This document shows, piece by piece, positions 43,675 through 52,387 of a stretch of 64,000 nucleotides of DNA. Below the pieces are notes generated by a model that saw nothing but the letters and a program-made list of their open reading frames with translations, ran no database searches and was not told the DNA's origin. How positions within the stretch are numbered: position 1 is the stretch's first letter; each line of letters starts with the position of its first letter. The translations under genes and the position numbers were made by a program. Location of the stretch: assembly GCF_001485215.1 (NCBI RefSeq), contig NZ_BBWW01000001.1, forward strand, positions 930,001-994,000, in the 5' to 3' direction. The DNA comes from Leptolyngbya sp. NIES-2104. GTDB taxonomy: Bacteria; Cyanobacteriota; Cyanobacteriia; Leptolyngbyales; Leptolyngbyaceae.

Positions 43675-44553
43675 TTAGGATGGATTTGAGAGCAATTGGT
43701 ATAAAAGCGCGATCGCTGCATTGTCGAGTTCCCCTTTCCCCTGAGCAATCAGCGCATCCATCAGTGCTGTCACCTGACCACTTCCTAGCAATGGCACTCC
43801 GACTTCTCGCCCAGTCTGCAATACGATATTCATGTCTTTCCGATGCAAATCGAGCTTGAATCCAGGCTGAAAGCTGCCGTCTAACATTCGCTGTCCGTGG
43901 ACTTCTAACACTCGACTTTGAGCAAATCCACCCAATAAAGCCGATCGCACTTTTGCTGGATCAACTCCTGATTTTTTCGCGAGTGTTAACGCTTCTGCAA
44001 CGGCTTGAACGGTCATTGCGACAACGATTTGATTGCAGGCTTTGGTGACTTGTCCGGCTCCTGCTTCTCCGATGTGAACAATGTTTTTACCCATTGCTTG
44101 GAGGACGGGTAAAGCTCGATCGAAGGCGGATTTTTCCCCACCGACCATGATCGATAGCGTTCCTTGCTGTGCGCCGATATCACCACCGGAAACCGGAGCA
44201 TCAAGCGATTGAATATCGTGTTTCTGAAGTTCGGAATGGATTTTTTTGGAAGTTGCAGGCGCGATCGTAGACATATCGATGAACAACATTCCTGGTCGCG
44301 CTCCAGACAGTACGCCGTTTTCACCTAAAACAACGAACTCCACATCGGGAGAATCGGGAAGGCAAGTGATGACGATATCGGATTGTTCAGCGACTTGTTT
44401 TGGAGAGGTTGCGGGGGTTGCGCCTTGGGTTGTGAGAAATTCGATCGCATTGCTCGATCGATTAAACACCGTCACGCTATATCTAGCCTTTAACAAGTTC
44501 TGCACCATTGGCTTTCCCATGATGCCGAGTCCGATAAATCCGATGCGTTCCAT
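43675..44553 (-). CDS. 3-hydroxyacid dehydrogenase, 2-hydroxy-3-oxopropionate reductase type
   Basis: The 292-residue product has the NAD(P) site GFIGLGIMGKPM (5-16), substrate loop DAPVSGGDIGAQQGTL (118-133) and catalytic Lys171 in VTKACNQI, as in GarR/tartronate semialdehyde reductase and L-threonate dehydrogenase. It lies 4 bp downstream of a four-carbon acid sugar kinase, a pairing known from threonate catabolism, where a dehydrogenase first makes the 3-oxo acid. Either a tartronate semialdehyde or a threonate substrate is possible. Confidence 0.9.
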   Translation of the reverse strand: MERIGFIGLGIMGKPMVQNLLKARYSVTVFNRSSNAIEFLTTQGATPATSPKQVAEQSDIVITCLPDSPDVEFVVLGENGVLSGARPGMLFIDMSTIAPATSKKIHSELQKHDIQSLDAPVSGGDIGAQQGTLSIMVGGEKSAFDRALPVLQAMGKNIVHIGEAGAGQVTKACNQIVVAMTVQAVAEALTLAKKSGVDPAKVRSALLGGFAQSRVLEVHGQRMLDGSFQPGFKLDLHRKDMNIVLQTGREVGVPLLGSGQVTALMDALIAQGKGELDNAAIALLYQLLSNPS

Positions 44554-44557
44554 GTTG

Positions 44558-45874
44558 TTAACTGTGTTGGTTTAAGCGATCGTAAACGGTTGCGAGCGCG
44601 GTTTCATCTCCGACATTTCCAGGAAACAGAACCACGGGCAAATCTGGAAACTGAGGGTGATCTTCTGCGGTTCTGACCATCGAAACGCCTGCGAGGACTT
44701 GACCGAGAAGTCGAGCCGTTCTCAGGGCTAATCCTTTGCTTAAGGTATCGTTTGAAGTGATGCCGCCTTTACTAATGAGAAAACCGATATCAGCGGGCAG
44801 GTGGCGCAGAATGTCCATTAATAACGTCGAAACCGATTCACCAAAATTTAAGCGAGTTTGGGCATCGTCAAAGGTTAGCTCTTGGCGACTGGTGTAAACG
44901 ACGGGAGTTTTTCCAGCGTTGTGAATTTCGTTGATTTGGTCGATCGCATTTTTCAATAAAGCCTCGTGAGCATTGTTCGATCGAGCAAGTTGCGCGACTT
45001 CAATCTCAACCCCAACGGTTCCCGGAGCTTCGAGCAATTTCTGTAGCTGTTCAGTCGTTTTCTTCACATGAGATCCAACGATCACCGCTCCAGGTTTGCC
45101 TTCTCTGACGTATCGTGCCATTTCTGCTTGTGGAATCGGTTGCGCTCCCAAATTTGCTAATGAAGTCAGTAGACTTGCCGCACTCCGAAATAAAAACCGT
45201 TTCCCGTCCGATGCAACTGTTAATACATCAGATGCAAACTGATCCATGTCTGATTGCGTTTCTGAATCAACGACACAGCATTGATTATCATGTAAATTTC
45301 TTAGTCGCTGTTGAATTCCCGATCGTATTTCTGCCAGCAAAAATCGCTCTACTTGATCGGCATGAATTCGCCCCTGTGTTTTCTCTTCGACGTAATCCGG
45401 TAGATAGCTGTGCTGATAGCCAAATACGGAATCTTTGGCGAATTCTGTTTCGTGAACGGGTGTATCCACTCCGTTCACTTTTAGGTAGTGAATACTCTCA
45501 CGAGTCGTACGTCCTCCCTCAAAAAATGCAGGCACAAGGAAATGAGCATCAAAGGAACCGAGTTCTTGGGCGATCGCATCTGTCTCGATCGGGTAATGTC
45601 CTCTCAAAGTCGAATCCGATCGACTGACCACGAGAAAATCTTGGATCGATTCTTCGGCGATCGCGCTTTTTAGATTGCAGCACACTTCTTGAGTCACCGA
45701 TTTCGCAGCTTCGGGAGTCAGCGATCGTGTATTGGTTAGAACAAAGAAGATTGGTGCTCGATCGCGCAATCCAATTCTCAACGTCTCGATATCCCACTGC
45801 ATCAGAAGCAGGCAACTATGCACCGTTTGCGACCCTGTTGGATCATCATCGAGAACAATGATTTTCGGCTGCAT
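44558..45874 (-). CDS. Four-carbon acid sugar kinase family protein (DUF1537)
   Basis: From the ATG at 45874, preceded by AGGGAAG, the product has 438 residues. The N-terminal domain starts IIVLDDDPTGSQTVH and contains VSRSDSTLRGHYP; the C-terminal nucleotide-binding domain has GFLISKGGITSNDTL and VVLFPGNVGDETAL. The family phosphorylates 3-oxo-tetronates (OtnK). With the dehydrogenase after it, it would catalyse the second step of threonate-type acid catabolism; the aldolase or decarboxylase that completes the path is not in the window. Confidence 0.88.
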   Translation of the reverse strand: MQPKIIVLDDDPTGSQTVHSCLLLMQWDIETLRIGLRDRAPIFFVLTNTRSLTPEAAKSVTQEVCCNLKSAIAEESIQDFLVVSRSDSTLRGHYPIETDAIAQELGSFDAHFLVPAFFEGGRTTRESIHYLKVNGVDTPVHETEFAKDSVFGYQHSYLPDYVEEKTQGRIHADQVERFLLAEIRSGIQQRLRNLHDNQCCVVDSETQSDMDQFASDVLTVASDGKRFLFRSAASLLTSLANLGAQPIPQAEMARYVREGKPGAVIVGSHVKKTTEQLQKLLEAPGTVGVEIEVAQLARSNNAHEALLKNAIDQINEIHNAGKTPVVYTSRQELTFDDAQTRLNFGESVSTLLMDILRHLPADIGFLISKGGITSNDTLSKGLALRTARLLGQVLAGVSMVRTAEDHPQFPDLPVVLFPGNVGDETALATVYDRLNQHS

Positions 45875-45946
45875 CTTCCCTGCCTCTCTACAGTCTACAA
45901 AGCTCAATCTATCAGGAAACAGCGATCGAACTAGAAAGGGTTCAAC

Positions 45947-45979
45947 AAAAAATCTCCAGTTTCTCGAAGAAACTGGAGA
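45947..45979 (-). terminator. Rho-independent terminator of the hypothetical gene at 46003
   Basis: TCTCCAGTTTCT (45953-45964) and AGAAACTGGAGA (45968-45979) form a perfect 12-bp stem with a 3-base loop. On the minus strand a run of six T follows. It lies just downstream of the minus-strand gene ending at 46003 and separates it from the sugar kinase gene. Confidence 0.88.
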
Positions 45980-46002
45980 CAATTCTTTGATCAACGATTC
46001 AA

Positions 46003-46440
46003 CTACTTGCGGATATCTTTCGCCATTTTGCGGAACATATCCATATCGGATGCCGCTTTCCGACGTTGAGCCGCCGCATCTTCGACTGGAGCCGATTGAG
46101 TCGATTCGGGCTGCGGAGCAACAATCTCAACCTTTGCTTGACCTGGAACCACACGACCCATCGCCGAAAGTTCTTGGATGTATTCCTTTCCTTCCGGGTT
46201 ATCTAACGTTTTGGGAAACGTGCGACGGGTTTTTTTAGAAGCTTGCATATAGTCTGAATTCCCATATGTCTGCGCTTCAGACGATTCCAGATAGAAAGCA
46301 GATTTTTCCTTCGGGGGACGAGCGGCTTTCTCTTTTTTCGGGCGCTCCACTTTTTCTTGCTTTGGAGGTTCTACGGAAGCAAGCTTCGCTGTCTCATCGC
46401 TTGCCTTTTTTGAAAATAATCCTCGGATGAATCCGGTCAT
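46003..46440 (-). CDS. Conserved-looking low-complexity hypothetical protein
   Basis: The 145-residue product begins MTGFIRGLFSKKASDE, continues with a Lys/Pro/Glu-rich linker (residues 25-45) and then a more ordered segment (FYLESSEAQTYGNSDYMQA, TRRTFPKTLDNPEGKEYIQE) before a basic helical end (FRKMAKDIRK). There is no signal peptide or membrane helix. I do not recognise a characterised family; the ordered middle argues that it is a real gene. It has its own strong terminator. Confidence 0.7.
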   Translation of the reverse strand: MTGFIRGLFSKKASDETAKLASVEPPKQEKVERPKKEKAARPPKEKSAFYLESSEAQTYGNSDYMQASKKTRRTFPKTLDNPEGKEYIQELSAMGRVVPGQAKVEIVAPQPESTQSAPVEDAAAQRRKAASDMDMFRKMAKDIRK

Positions 46441-46780
46441 AGGTCTCCTAACCGCTGAGCGTCATATTAGTCTTACTGATGTTAAATTTTATCAAATTTA
46501 TGAGTCTTACAGTGTTGTTTTGACTGCACTTTTAATTGTGATGAGAAGTTGAGAAATTCTGCGATCGCAAAGAAAGTTTGTCAAACTAAAAGTAGGCGCA
46601 GGTTCTCAGTAATCTCAACAAAACTTAGAACTTGCTACAGTGTGCGTCATTCTTCCGATCGAATGATATCCAGAGACCGAGGTTTTCTGAAATCGTCTTT
46701 CGTACAGTTGAAGTTATTAATACAACCGCTACTTCACCTTGTTGGTCAACCCGCTCCACTCATTTCTGGAGGATACTTTT
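46441..46780. other. 340-bp divergent gap with no recognised gene
   Basis: This AT-rich region separates the minus-strand hypothetical gene from the pentapeptide-repeat gene and should hold both promoters. I saw no convincing ORF, RNA gene or strong symmetry beyond the short palindrome AGTTTGTCAAACT near 46575. The last bases provide GGAGGA for the pentapeptide gene. Confidence 0.4.
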
Positions 46781-47218
46781 ATGTTTGCAAAAGTTGGAAT
46801 CACCCTTGCCTGTCTTGCTACCGTTTCGTTCGCCGCTCCGATTCGCGCCGAAAATCCGCAGCACGTTCAACGACTTATTACCACTGGCGAATGTTCCGGG
46901 TGTAATCTCGCAGGTGCGAACCTGAAAGAAATCCACGTTTTGGGCGCGGATTTGCGAAATGCCAACCTAGAAGGCGCAAATTTGACTGGAGCAAACTTAG
47001 AAGGCGCAGATTTGACGGGCGCGAACTTGAAAAACACCAATTTGACGACGGCTTATCTGACGAATGCAACCCTTGATCGAGCAAACCTGACGAATGCAAA
47101 TCTATCAGGTGCTCGTTTGATCAATGCAGAAACTGTGGGTGCAATTCTCGACGGCGTGAACATTCAAAACGCCGAAGTCTACGGAAGTGGAGTTGCTGCG
47201 GGTGGCGACGATCGCTAA
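46781..47218 (+). CDS. Secreted pentapeptide-repeat protein
   Basis: From the ATG at 46781 with GGAGGA upstream, the 145-residue product has a signal peptide ending APIRAEN and then a short lead-in with CSGC, followed by about 14 tandem A(D/N)LxX pentapeptides (ANLEGANLTGANLEGADLTG and onward). These form a right-handed quadrilateral beta helix. The export signal means it acts in the periplasm or lumen; the role of such proteins is mostly unknown. Confidence 0.88.
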   Translation: MFAKVGITLACLATVSFAAPIRAENPQHVQRLITTGECSGCNLAGANLKEIHVLGADLRNANLEGANLTGANLEGADLTGANLKNTNLTTAYLTNATLDRANLTNANLSGARLINAETVGAILDGVNIQNAEVYGSGVAAGGDDR

Positions 47219-48180
47219 CCGCCCCAAACTCGTTCTAGAATCATTTGCGGCGTGATGTCTGCCATTTTTCCAGTGGGAGACTTGATCGCCGCAATTCGAT
47301 CGCTCTTCGGTACAAGTTTTTCTGGATCGGTTGTGCCAAAGAGTGCCAATGTGAACGTTTGAGCCGCGATCGCAGCGTGCATCGAGGCGCTATCAGTACA
47401 GATCATCAAGCTTGCACCTGCCACCATCGAAACCAATTGCCCAATATTTTCGGGTGCAGTGACTTTGATTCCAGGACACAAAGCCACGATTTGAGCCACG
47501 ATCTCGTCATCTTCTTCGCCCTTAATTAGTACGATCGGTAAATCCGGTTGTTTTTGCTGAAAGTCCCGAATGATTTTTTGCCAATTTTCGGCTGGATAAA
47601 TCTTGTCAATTCCTTTGCGTTGCGATAACTCACCTGCACCGGGATGAATCAAAACATAACGACCGTCTTGTAATCCGAGGCGTTTTCGTTCCGCGTCTGA
47701 CCATTCGAGATCCCTCGCTGGAACACTGATCGCAACATCAGTCATGGGTCGATCGATGCCTAATCCCTTTAGCAAGTCGTGATACATTGCGGCTGCATAC
47801 TGGTCAGAATTCAGCGGAACGGTTTTCGTGAAAAAGGTTTCAGATGCCGAGCCGCTGGCGTATCCGATTCGAGTTTGAATGCCGCTGAGCCAGAGGAGAA
47901 AGCCAATTCCCCATCGTTGACCGAGCGCGATCGCAATATCGTATTCTCGATCGCGCAACACTCCGAGCAAATTACTCCAGTCTGACAAGCTATTACTGCC
48001 TTTGAAGTCAAATAAAATCGTATCGCTCACTGATTTAGAAATTCGATACGCTCCCTTGGCTCTGGGTTCAACCACCACATCGATCTGGGCTTGAGGATAA
48101 ATCGCTTTTAGATCATCAAGGGTGGGAAAAAATAAAATCTGATCGCCAATTCCACCAGGAACAAGGGCAAGAATTCTCAT
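47215..48180 (-). CDS. Glycosyltransferase family 9 (heptosyltransferase-like)
   Basis: The 321-residue GT-B product starts RILALVPGGIGDQILFFPTL, with the family's G-G-x-GD motif, and has a C-terminal donor domain (VLIHPGAGELSQRKGIDKIYP, MICTDSASMHAAIA, TLALFGTTDPEKL). GT9 enzymes transfer heptose or other sugars to lipopolysaccharide cores at the inner membrane. The acceptor is unknown. It overlaps the pentapeptide gene by 4 bp, convergently. Confidence 0.9.
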   Translation of the reverse strand: MRILALVPGGIGDQILFFPTLDDLKAIYPQAQIDVVVEPRAKGAYRISKSVSDTILFDFKGSNSLSDWSNLLGVLRDREYDIAIALGQRWGIGFLLWLSGIQTRIGYASGSASETFFTKTVPLNSDQYAAAMYHDLLKGLGIDRPMTDVAISVPARDLEWSDAERKRLGLQDGRYVLIHPGAGELSQRKGIDKIYPAENWQKIIRDFQQKQPDLPIVLIKGEEDDEIVAQIVALCPGIKVTAPENIGQLVSMVAGASLMICTDSASMHAAIAAQTFTLALFGTTDPEKLVPKSDRIAAIKSPTGKMADITPQMILERVWGG

Positions 48181-48302
48181 AAGGCTTAATATTATTACGC
48201 TGCAATTCCGCCCTTATTTTAGAGGAAGAAATCCGCCAAAGAAACTACGCAACGATGATAAATTTCGTTTTATGGTGCAATTTTAATCAGAGATTTGCTT
48301 TA

Positions 48303-48359
48303 AGAGGGTGTTTGAAAAGTATTCGTTCGTTGCTTTTCTATACTTTTCAAACACCCTCT
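48303..48359. repeat. Perfect 20-bp inverted repeat, MITE or insertion-sequence relic
   Basis: The 20 bases at 48303-48322 (beginning AGAGGGTGTTTGAAAA) are exactly complementary to 48340-48359, around a 17-base loop. The sequence looks like the terminal repeats of cyanobacterial insertion sequences, giving a 57-bp element with both ends but no transposase. It lies between the GT9 gene and the metK terminator. Confidence 0.7.
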
Positions 48360-48367
48360 AAAACTGA

Positions 48368-48400
48368 AAACCCCCAAGAGAATCATCTCAATGGGGGTTA
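48368..48400 (-). terminator. Rho-independent terminator of metK
   Basis: On the minus strand AACCCCC and GGGGGTT pair around an inner GAGA/TCTC helix and are followed by a short T-rich stretch (TTTTC). It lies 20 bp after the metK stop codon. Confidence 0.75.
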
Positions 48401-48419
48401 AATCAGATCAAAGTGTGAT

Positions 48420-49676
48420 CTATCCGACTGCGGTTGCAGAGAGCGCTGCTTCCTTCAACAGAGCCGCCTTATCGGTCTGTTCCCAAGGCAGTTCCAGATC
48501 GGGACGACCAAAGTGACCATAAGCCGCCACATCTTGATAGAAGCGACCACCACGATCGCCTGGAAGCGTCCGCAATCCGAAGGTTTGAATGATGCCCGCT
48601 GGACGCAGTTCAAAATGCTGCTGCACTAATTCCAACAGTGTTTCATCGCTGACCTTTCCAGTTCCAAACGTTTCGATCATGATGCTCACCGGACGAGCAA
48701 CCCCGATCGCATAACTCAACTGAACTTCGCACTTCTCCGCCAAACCTGCCGCGACAATATTTTTCGCAGCATATCGAGCAGCATACGCAGCACTACGATC
48801 GACCTTTGTAGGATCTTTTCCAGAGAACGCGCCGCCACCGTGACGAGAATAACCACCGTAGGTATCCACGATGATTTTACGTCCGGTCAGACCTGAATCT
48901 CCTTGAGGTCCACCGATGACAAATTTTCCGGTTGGGTTGACCAGGAAACGAGTCTCACCATCGGGCTTGATGTCGATGTCAGAGAAACAAGGTTCGACGA
49001 CCAGTTTCCAAAGGTCTTCTTTGATTCTGGCTTGGATCGCCGCATCGTCGCTGATATCGTCGATCGTTGCAGTGTGCTGAGTCGAAACCAGAATCGTGTC
49101 GATTCCCACAGGTCGGTCGTCTTCGTATAGAACGGTGACTTGCGTTTTGCCGTCGGGACGTAAGTAGGACAGTTGACCTGTCTTACGGACTGCGGCAAGT
49201 TTACGAGAAATGCGGTGAGCCAAACAGATTGGCAGGGGCATAAATTCCGGGGTCTCGTTGCAGGCAAATCCAAACATGATGCCTTGGTCGCCAGCCCCGA
49301 TCGCATCGAGCGCTTCTGAGCTGAGATGTTCGCGGCTTTCTTGAGCGGTATCAACGCCTTGAGCGATGTCCGGGGATTGTTCATCAAGCGCGACCATCAC
49401 AGCACAGCTATTTGAGCTAAATCCGTTTTCGGCTCCGGTGTAGCCGATTTCAGCAATCTTTTTGCGAGCGAGATCGATGTAGTTGACGTTTGCTTTCGTG
49501 GTGATCTCACCTGTAATGAGAACCAGTCCAGTGTTTACGACAACTTCCGCCGCCACCCGGCTTTTTGGGTCTTGGCTCAAAAGCGCATCCAAAATCGTAT
49601 CCGAAATTTGATCACAAATCTTGTCTGGATGTCCTTCAGTGACGGACTCAGACGTAAAGAAATAACGACGGGACAA
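48420..49676 (-). CDS. metK: S-adenosylmethionine synthase
   Basis: The product starts [20 protein letters not shown] and shows the methionine/ATP motifs [22 protein letters not shown] and [19 protein letters not shown]. It makes SAM from methionine and ATP. The start is a TTG at 49676: AGGAG at 49684-49688 is 7 bases upstream, whereas the in-frame TTG at 49682 is too close to it. The N-terminus MSRRY also fits cyanobacterial MetK. Total length is 418 residues, normal. Confidence 0.96.
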   Translation of the reverse strand: MSRRYFFTSESVTEGHPDKICDQISDTILDALLSQDPKSRVAAEVVVNTGLVLITGEITTKANVNYIDLARKKIAEIGYTGAENGFSSNSCAVMVALDEQSPDIAQGVDTAQESREHLSSEALDAIGAGDQGIMFGFACNETPEFMPLPICLAHRISRKLAAVRKTGQLSYLRPDGKTQVTVLYEDDRPVGIDTILVSTQHTATIDDISDDAAIQARIKEDLWKLVVEPCFSDIDIKPDGETRFLVNPTGKFVIGGPQGDSGLTGRKIIVDTYGGYSRHGGGAFSGKDPTKVDRSAAYAARYAAKNIVAAGLAEKCEVQLSYAIGVARPVSIMIETFGTGKVSDETLLELVQQHFELRPAGIIQTFGLRTLPGDRGGRFYQDVAAYGHFGRPDLELPWEQTDKAALLKEAALSATAVG

Positions 49677-49753
49677 GGGCAATCTCCTTTAATCTCGTGA
49701 ATGACCTGTAACAGTAAGCTGCAATACAGTTGCCGGAATTATATCACTCGGCT

Positions 49754-49861
49754 TTAGAAGGCAACTTGAACGGTAGATAGAGATTGATTCAAATGCTGAA
49801 TCATTTCCTCCATCTCATGGGTGGAATACCGAGTATCATGGCGCTGATCTACGTGCCGCAT
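49754..49861 (-). CDS. Possible 35-residue small protein
   Basis: Between the Crp-type gene and metK, on the same strand, an ATG at 49861 opens 35 codons (MRHVDQRHDTRYSTHEMEEM... ending VQVAF). AAGG lies about 8 bases upstream. The C-terminal half could form an amphipathic helix. No family is recognised, and such a short ORF can occur by chance. The rest of this 282-bp gap should hold the metK promoter; a weak CGAAAAA/TTTTTCG hairpin at 49880-49896 follows the Crp-type gene. Confidence 0.25.
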   Translation of the reverse strand: MRHVDQRHDTRYSTHEMEEMIQHLNQSLSTVQVAF

Positions 49862-49958
49862 CCTATCAACCTTATGAAGCGAAAAATCGTTTTTCGGGCT
49901 ACATCTTTACGGACTCTTTGAAATTCTCAAGCGTTGTTTTCGCTTTGATGTGGGAATT

Positions 49959-50690
49959 CTACTCTTCCGGATCGTTTAACTGGTTGCCGAGTAATCGATC
50001 GAATTCCGTTTTCACCAGTCGATAGCACTCACAAGCCGCATTTTCCAATCCTTGACGATCGAGAATCCGAATCCGTCCGCGACTGTAGGTAATCAATCCC
50101 GCTTTCTGTAAAATTGCCGCCACGACACTCACACTGGCACGCCGCACACCAAGCATTTGAGACAGCAATTCTTGGGTGAGGAAAAATTCGTCACTCGGAA
50201 CGCGATCGTGACACATCAACAACCACCGACAGCAGCGCTCCTCGACCGAATGCAGCCGATTACAGGCAACGGTTTGCGATAGTTGGCTAATCAATGCTTG
50301 GGTATAACGCAACAGCAATCCATAAAGCTGAGTTCCCGGTGTCACTTCTCGACGAAAAGCATCGATTCTCATCCGCATTCCATCGCCTGCAACTTGAGCG
50401 ATCACTTGTAAAGACACTTGCTCGACTCCCAGCAGAATATGAATTCCCGCCATGCCTTCATTACCCAGGGTTGCCGCCTCGACAGTTTCGCCTTCTTCGG
50501 TAATGGTCACCATTGAAATCACACCATGATTGAGGAAATACACATAATCCACAGGCTGATTTGGCTCATACAAGACTGACTTGAATGGCAAAGTGACAAA
50601 CTCCAAATGCGGCGCTAATCGATCGTACTCTTCCTGAGATAGAGCGCGGAGGAGCTTATTTTGAGTAGGACGGGGACGATTTTGAGGCAT
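49959..50690 (-). CDS. Crp/Fnr-family transcriptional regulator (tandem copy A)
   Basis: The 243-residue product has a cNMP-binding-like barrel (about 10-130; LPFKSVLYEPNQPVDYVYFL, EAATLGNEGMAGIHILLG) and a winged-helix C-terminus (about 150-235; LTQELLSQMLGVRRASVSVV). The phosphate-cassette region reads GNEGMAG, unlike cAMP-binding Crp, so cAMP binding is doubtful. It is closely related to the gene starting 112 bp upstream. Targets unknown. Confidence 0.87.
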   Translation of the reverse strand: MPQNRPRPTQNKLLRALSQEEYDRLAPHLEFVTLPFKSVLYEPNQPVDYVYFLNHGVISMVTITEEGETVEAATLGNEGMAGIHILLGVEQVSLQVIAQVAGDGMRMRIDAFRREVTPGTQLYGLLLRYTQALISQLSQTVACNRLHSVEERCCRWLLMCHDRVPSDEFFLTQELLSQMLGVRRASVSVVAAILQKAGLITYSRGRIRILDRQGLENAACECYRLVKTEFDRLLGNQLNDPEE

Positions 50691-50801
50691 GAAAGCCGAT
50701 TAGACCCAGGTGACACACAACCACTCAGACCACAATCCGAATGCGGTTTCTAAGGTATAAGCCTTGTGTGTCTGTTGTCTGTCCCTTACCGTACATAGGG
50801 T

Positions 50802-51527
50802 CTAGCGCGACTCGTCGAACGGTTGATCGAACTGCGTTGCCTCTGGCACAGCGAAAGCTGCCCGTAAAATCCGGTAACAATCACATGCCGCAGATTCTAA
50901 GCCGCATCGATCCAAAATCGTGACTCGCCCTCGCTGATGATCAATCAGTCCCGCCCGTTCCAAAATGGCAATGATTTCACTAATGCGATCGCGTCTCACT
51001 CCCACCATTCGAGCCAAAAGCTCCTGAGTCAGAATTAGATCTGGAGTTCCGATGCGGTCTTGCAAAAGCAGCAGTAAGTAGCAGCAGCGTTCCTGAGTCG
51101 AATGCAACTGCATACAGGTTAAATTTTGCGCGATCTGACCCATTAGCGTTTGCACATAGCGCAACAGGAGAGATTGCAGGGATCGGTTCGCGTTGAGTTC
51201 AGATAAGAGCGCTTTCGCAGAAATCCGAAAGGCAGTTCCGGGAATTTGGACGATCGCTCTCATCGGAATGCGATCAGTTCCCAAAACTAACGGGACTCCG
51301 ATCATGCCTTCGTTGCCGATGAGAGCGGTTTCGACTTCTCGACCGCTCTCCATCAGGTTTAGATGAGCGATGACCGCTGTGGTGGGGAAGTAGGCAGAGT
51401 CGATCGATTGATTCGGTTCATATAAAACTTGCCCAGAGGATAGAGTAACAGTTTCTAAAAACGAGGTCAGACGCTCGTAATCGCCTGAAGAAAGTGCGGC
51501 TAGGAGTTGGTTTGTAGGCGGAGACAT
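50802..51527 (-). CDS. Crp/Fnr-family transcriptional regulator (tandem copy B)
   Basis: From the ATG at 51527 (MSPPTNQLLAALSSGDYERL) the 241-residue product aligns along its length with the copy at 49959, including LYEPNQ, GNEGMIG, ERCCYLLLLLQDR and the recognition region MVGVRRDRISEIIAILERAG. An upstream ATG at 51602 would add 25 residues lacking in the paralogue. The two presumably arose by tandem duplication. The helix-turn-helix sequences differ enough to allow different targets. Confidence 0.87.
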   Translation of the reverse strand: MSPPTNQLLAALSSGDYERLTSFLETVTLSSGQVLYEPNQSIDSAYFPTTAVIAHLNLMESGREVETALIGNEGMIGVPLVLGTDRIPMRAIVQIPGTAFRISAKALLSELNANRSLQSLLLRYVQTLMGQIAQNLTCMQLHSTQERCCYLLLLLQDRIGTPDLILTQELLARMVGVRRDRISEIIAILERAGLIDHQRGRVTILDRCGLESAACDCYRILRAAFAVPEATQFDQPFDESR

Positions 51528-51612
51528 GGCGTGCAGGAGCCACCGCAGACTGGTTGCCTGGTGAGAACGAGGAGCAACAGAATCGGTGAAATCTCTGGTC
51601 ATGGGTCAATCT

Positions 51613-51685
51613 TTAACAAGCGGCGATCGAACGGTCGCCCCAGATGAAATATCTGGAGGCTAGAGCGCTTTCCGCCGGTTGTTAA
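51613..51685 (-). promoter_or_regulatory. Candidate structured leader of the Crp-type gene
   Basis: TTAACAA (51613-51619) pairs with TTGTTAA (51679-51685) and encloses two perfect or near-perfect hairpins: 51622-51628 with 51633-51639 (7 bp, tetraloop) and CCAGAT (51640-51645) with ATCTGG (51651-51656). This makes a multibranch fold upstream of the minus-strand Crp-type gene. It is not a known riboswitch to me. Confidence 0.35.
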
Positions 51686-51815
51686 GTAAAACTGAATTCG
51701 TGAATACTGCCCGTCATGGTACCGCATCCATCTCCCCAATCGCTCTACAGATCGGCAGAGTTGAAATACCTACAGAGATTGCTACCCCTCTGTCTTTTGG
51801 TAGTGATTGAGACTC

Positions 51816-52205
51816 TCATTCGGTCGATTGCGGAATTAACTCGGTGATGGTTTGGTAAAGAAGGTCAAGATCAATCGGTTTGGGTAAATGGCGCTGAAAG
51901 CCCGCAGCGAAGGCTTCTTTCCGTTCGTCATCGGTGGCAGAACCCGTGACCGCGATCGCGGGAATCAGAATCGATTGCGATCTTAGTGTTTGCAAAAAAG
52001 TAAACCCGTCTGAATCGGGCATCCGGATATCGCTGATCAGCAGGTCAGGTTGCCAACCGGATAACGCGGTGAAGGCAGAGGTGACGTTTTCAACAGCAAC
52101 GATCTCTGCTCCTTCTGCTTCGAGTGCAACAATCATCATTTCTCGCGAATCTGGCTCATCTTCAACCAGTAAGATTCGCAAGCCTTGTAGGGGCAGAGTG
52201 TTCAT
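51816..52205 (-). CDS. Stand-alone response-regulator receiver domain
   Basis: The 129-residue product is a single CheY-like domain: acidic pocket VEDEPDSRE, phosphoacceptor Asp in LISDIRMPDSDGF, Thr in AVTGSA and Lys in HLPKPID. It has no output domain, so it probably relays phosphate or acts by protein contact. No histidine kinase lies beside it; the nearest is at the right edge of the window. Confidence 0.92.
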   Translation of the reverse strand: MNTLPLQGLRILLVEDEPDSREMMIVALEAEGAEIVAVENVTSAFTALSGWQPDLLISDIRMPDSDGFTFLQTLRSQSILIPAIAVTGSATDDERKEAFAAGFQRHLPKPIDLDLLYQTITELIPQSTE

Positions 52206-52387
52206 GTCATCTTCTAGAGCAATTCAGGTGAACCCACGAAAGAGAAAGAGCCACAGTCCACATGGAGTAGGTACTCTTGCTGTTGTTGGCTAAAACCCTA
52301 GCGAGTTCAGTGATCGCTTGTCTGTACGGTTTCGTACACAGAACGAAGTTTCTTCCTGAAGACAGATGGAAGGTCAAGAAATACTTA

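Noticed and set aside
45115-46238. Long plus-strand ORFs across the sugar kinase and hypothetical gene
   Set aside because: The minus-strand products have clear family motifs (DUF1537) or ordered composition plus a terminator, while these do not.
48303-48359. Long inverted repeat as the metK terminator
   Set aside because: It lacks a T run and has a large loop, and a better terminator lies nearer metK at 48368-48400.
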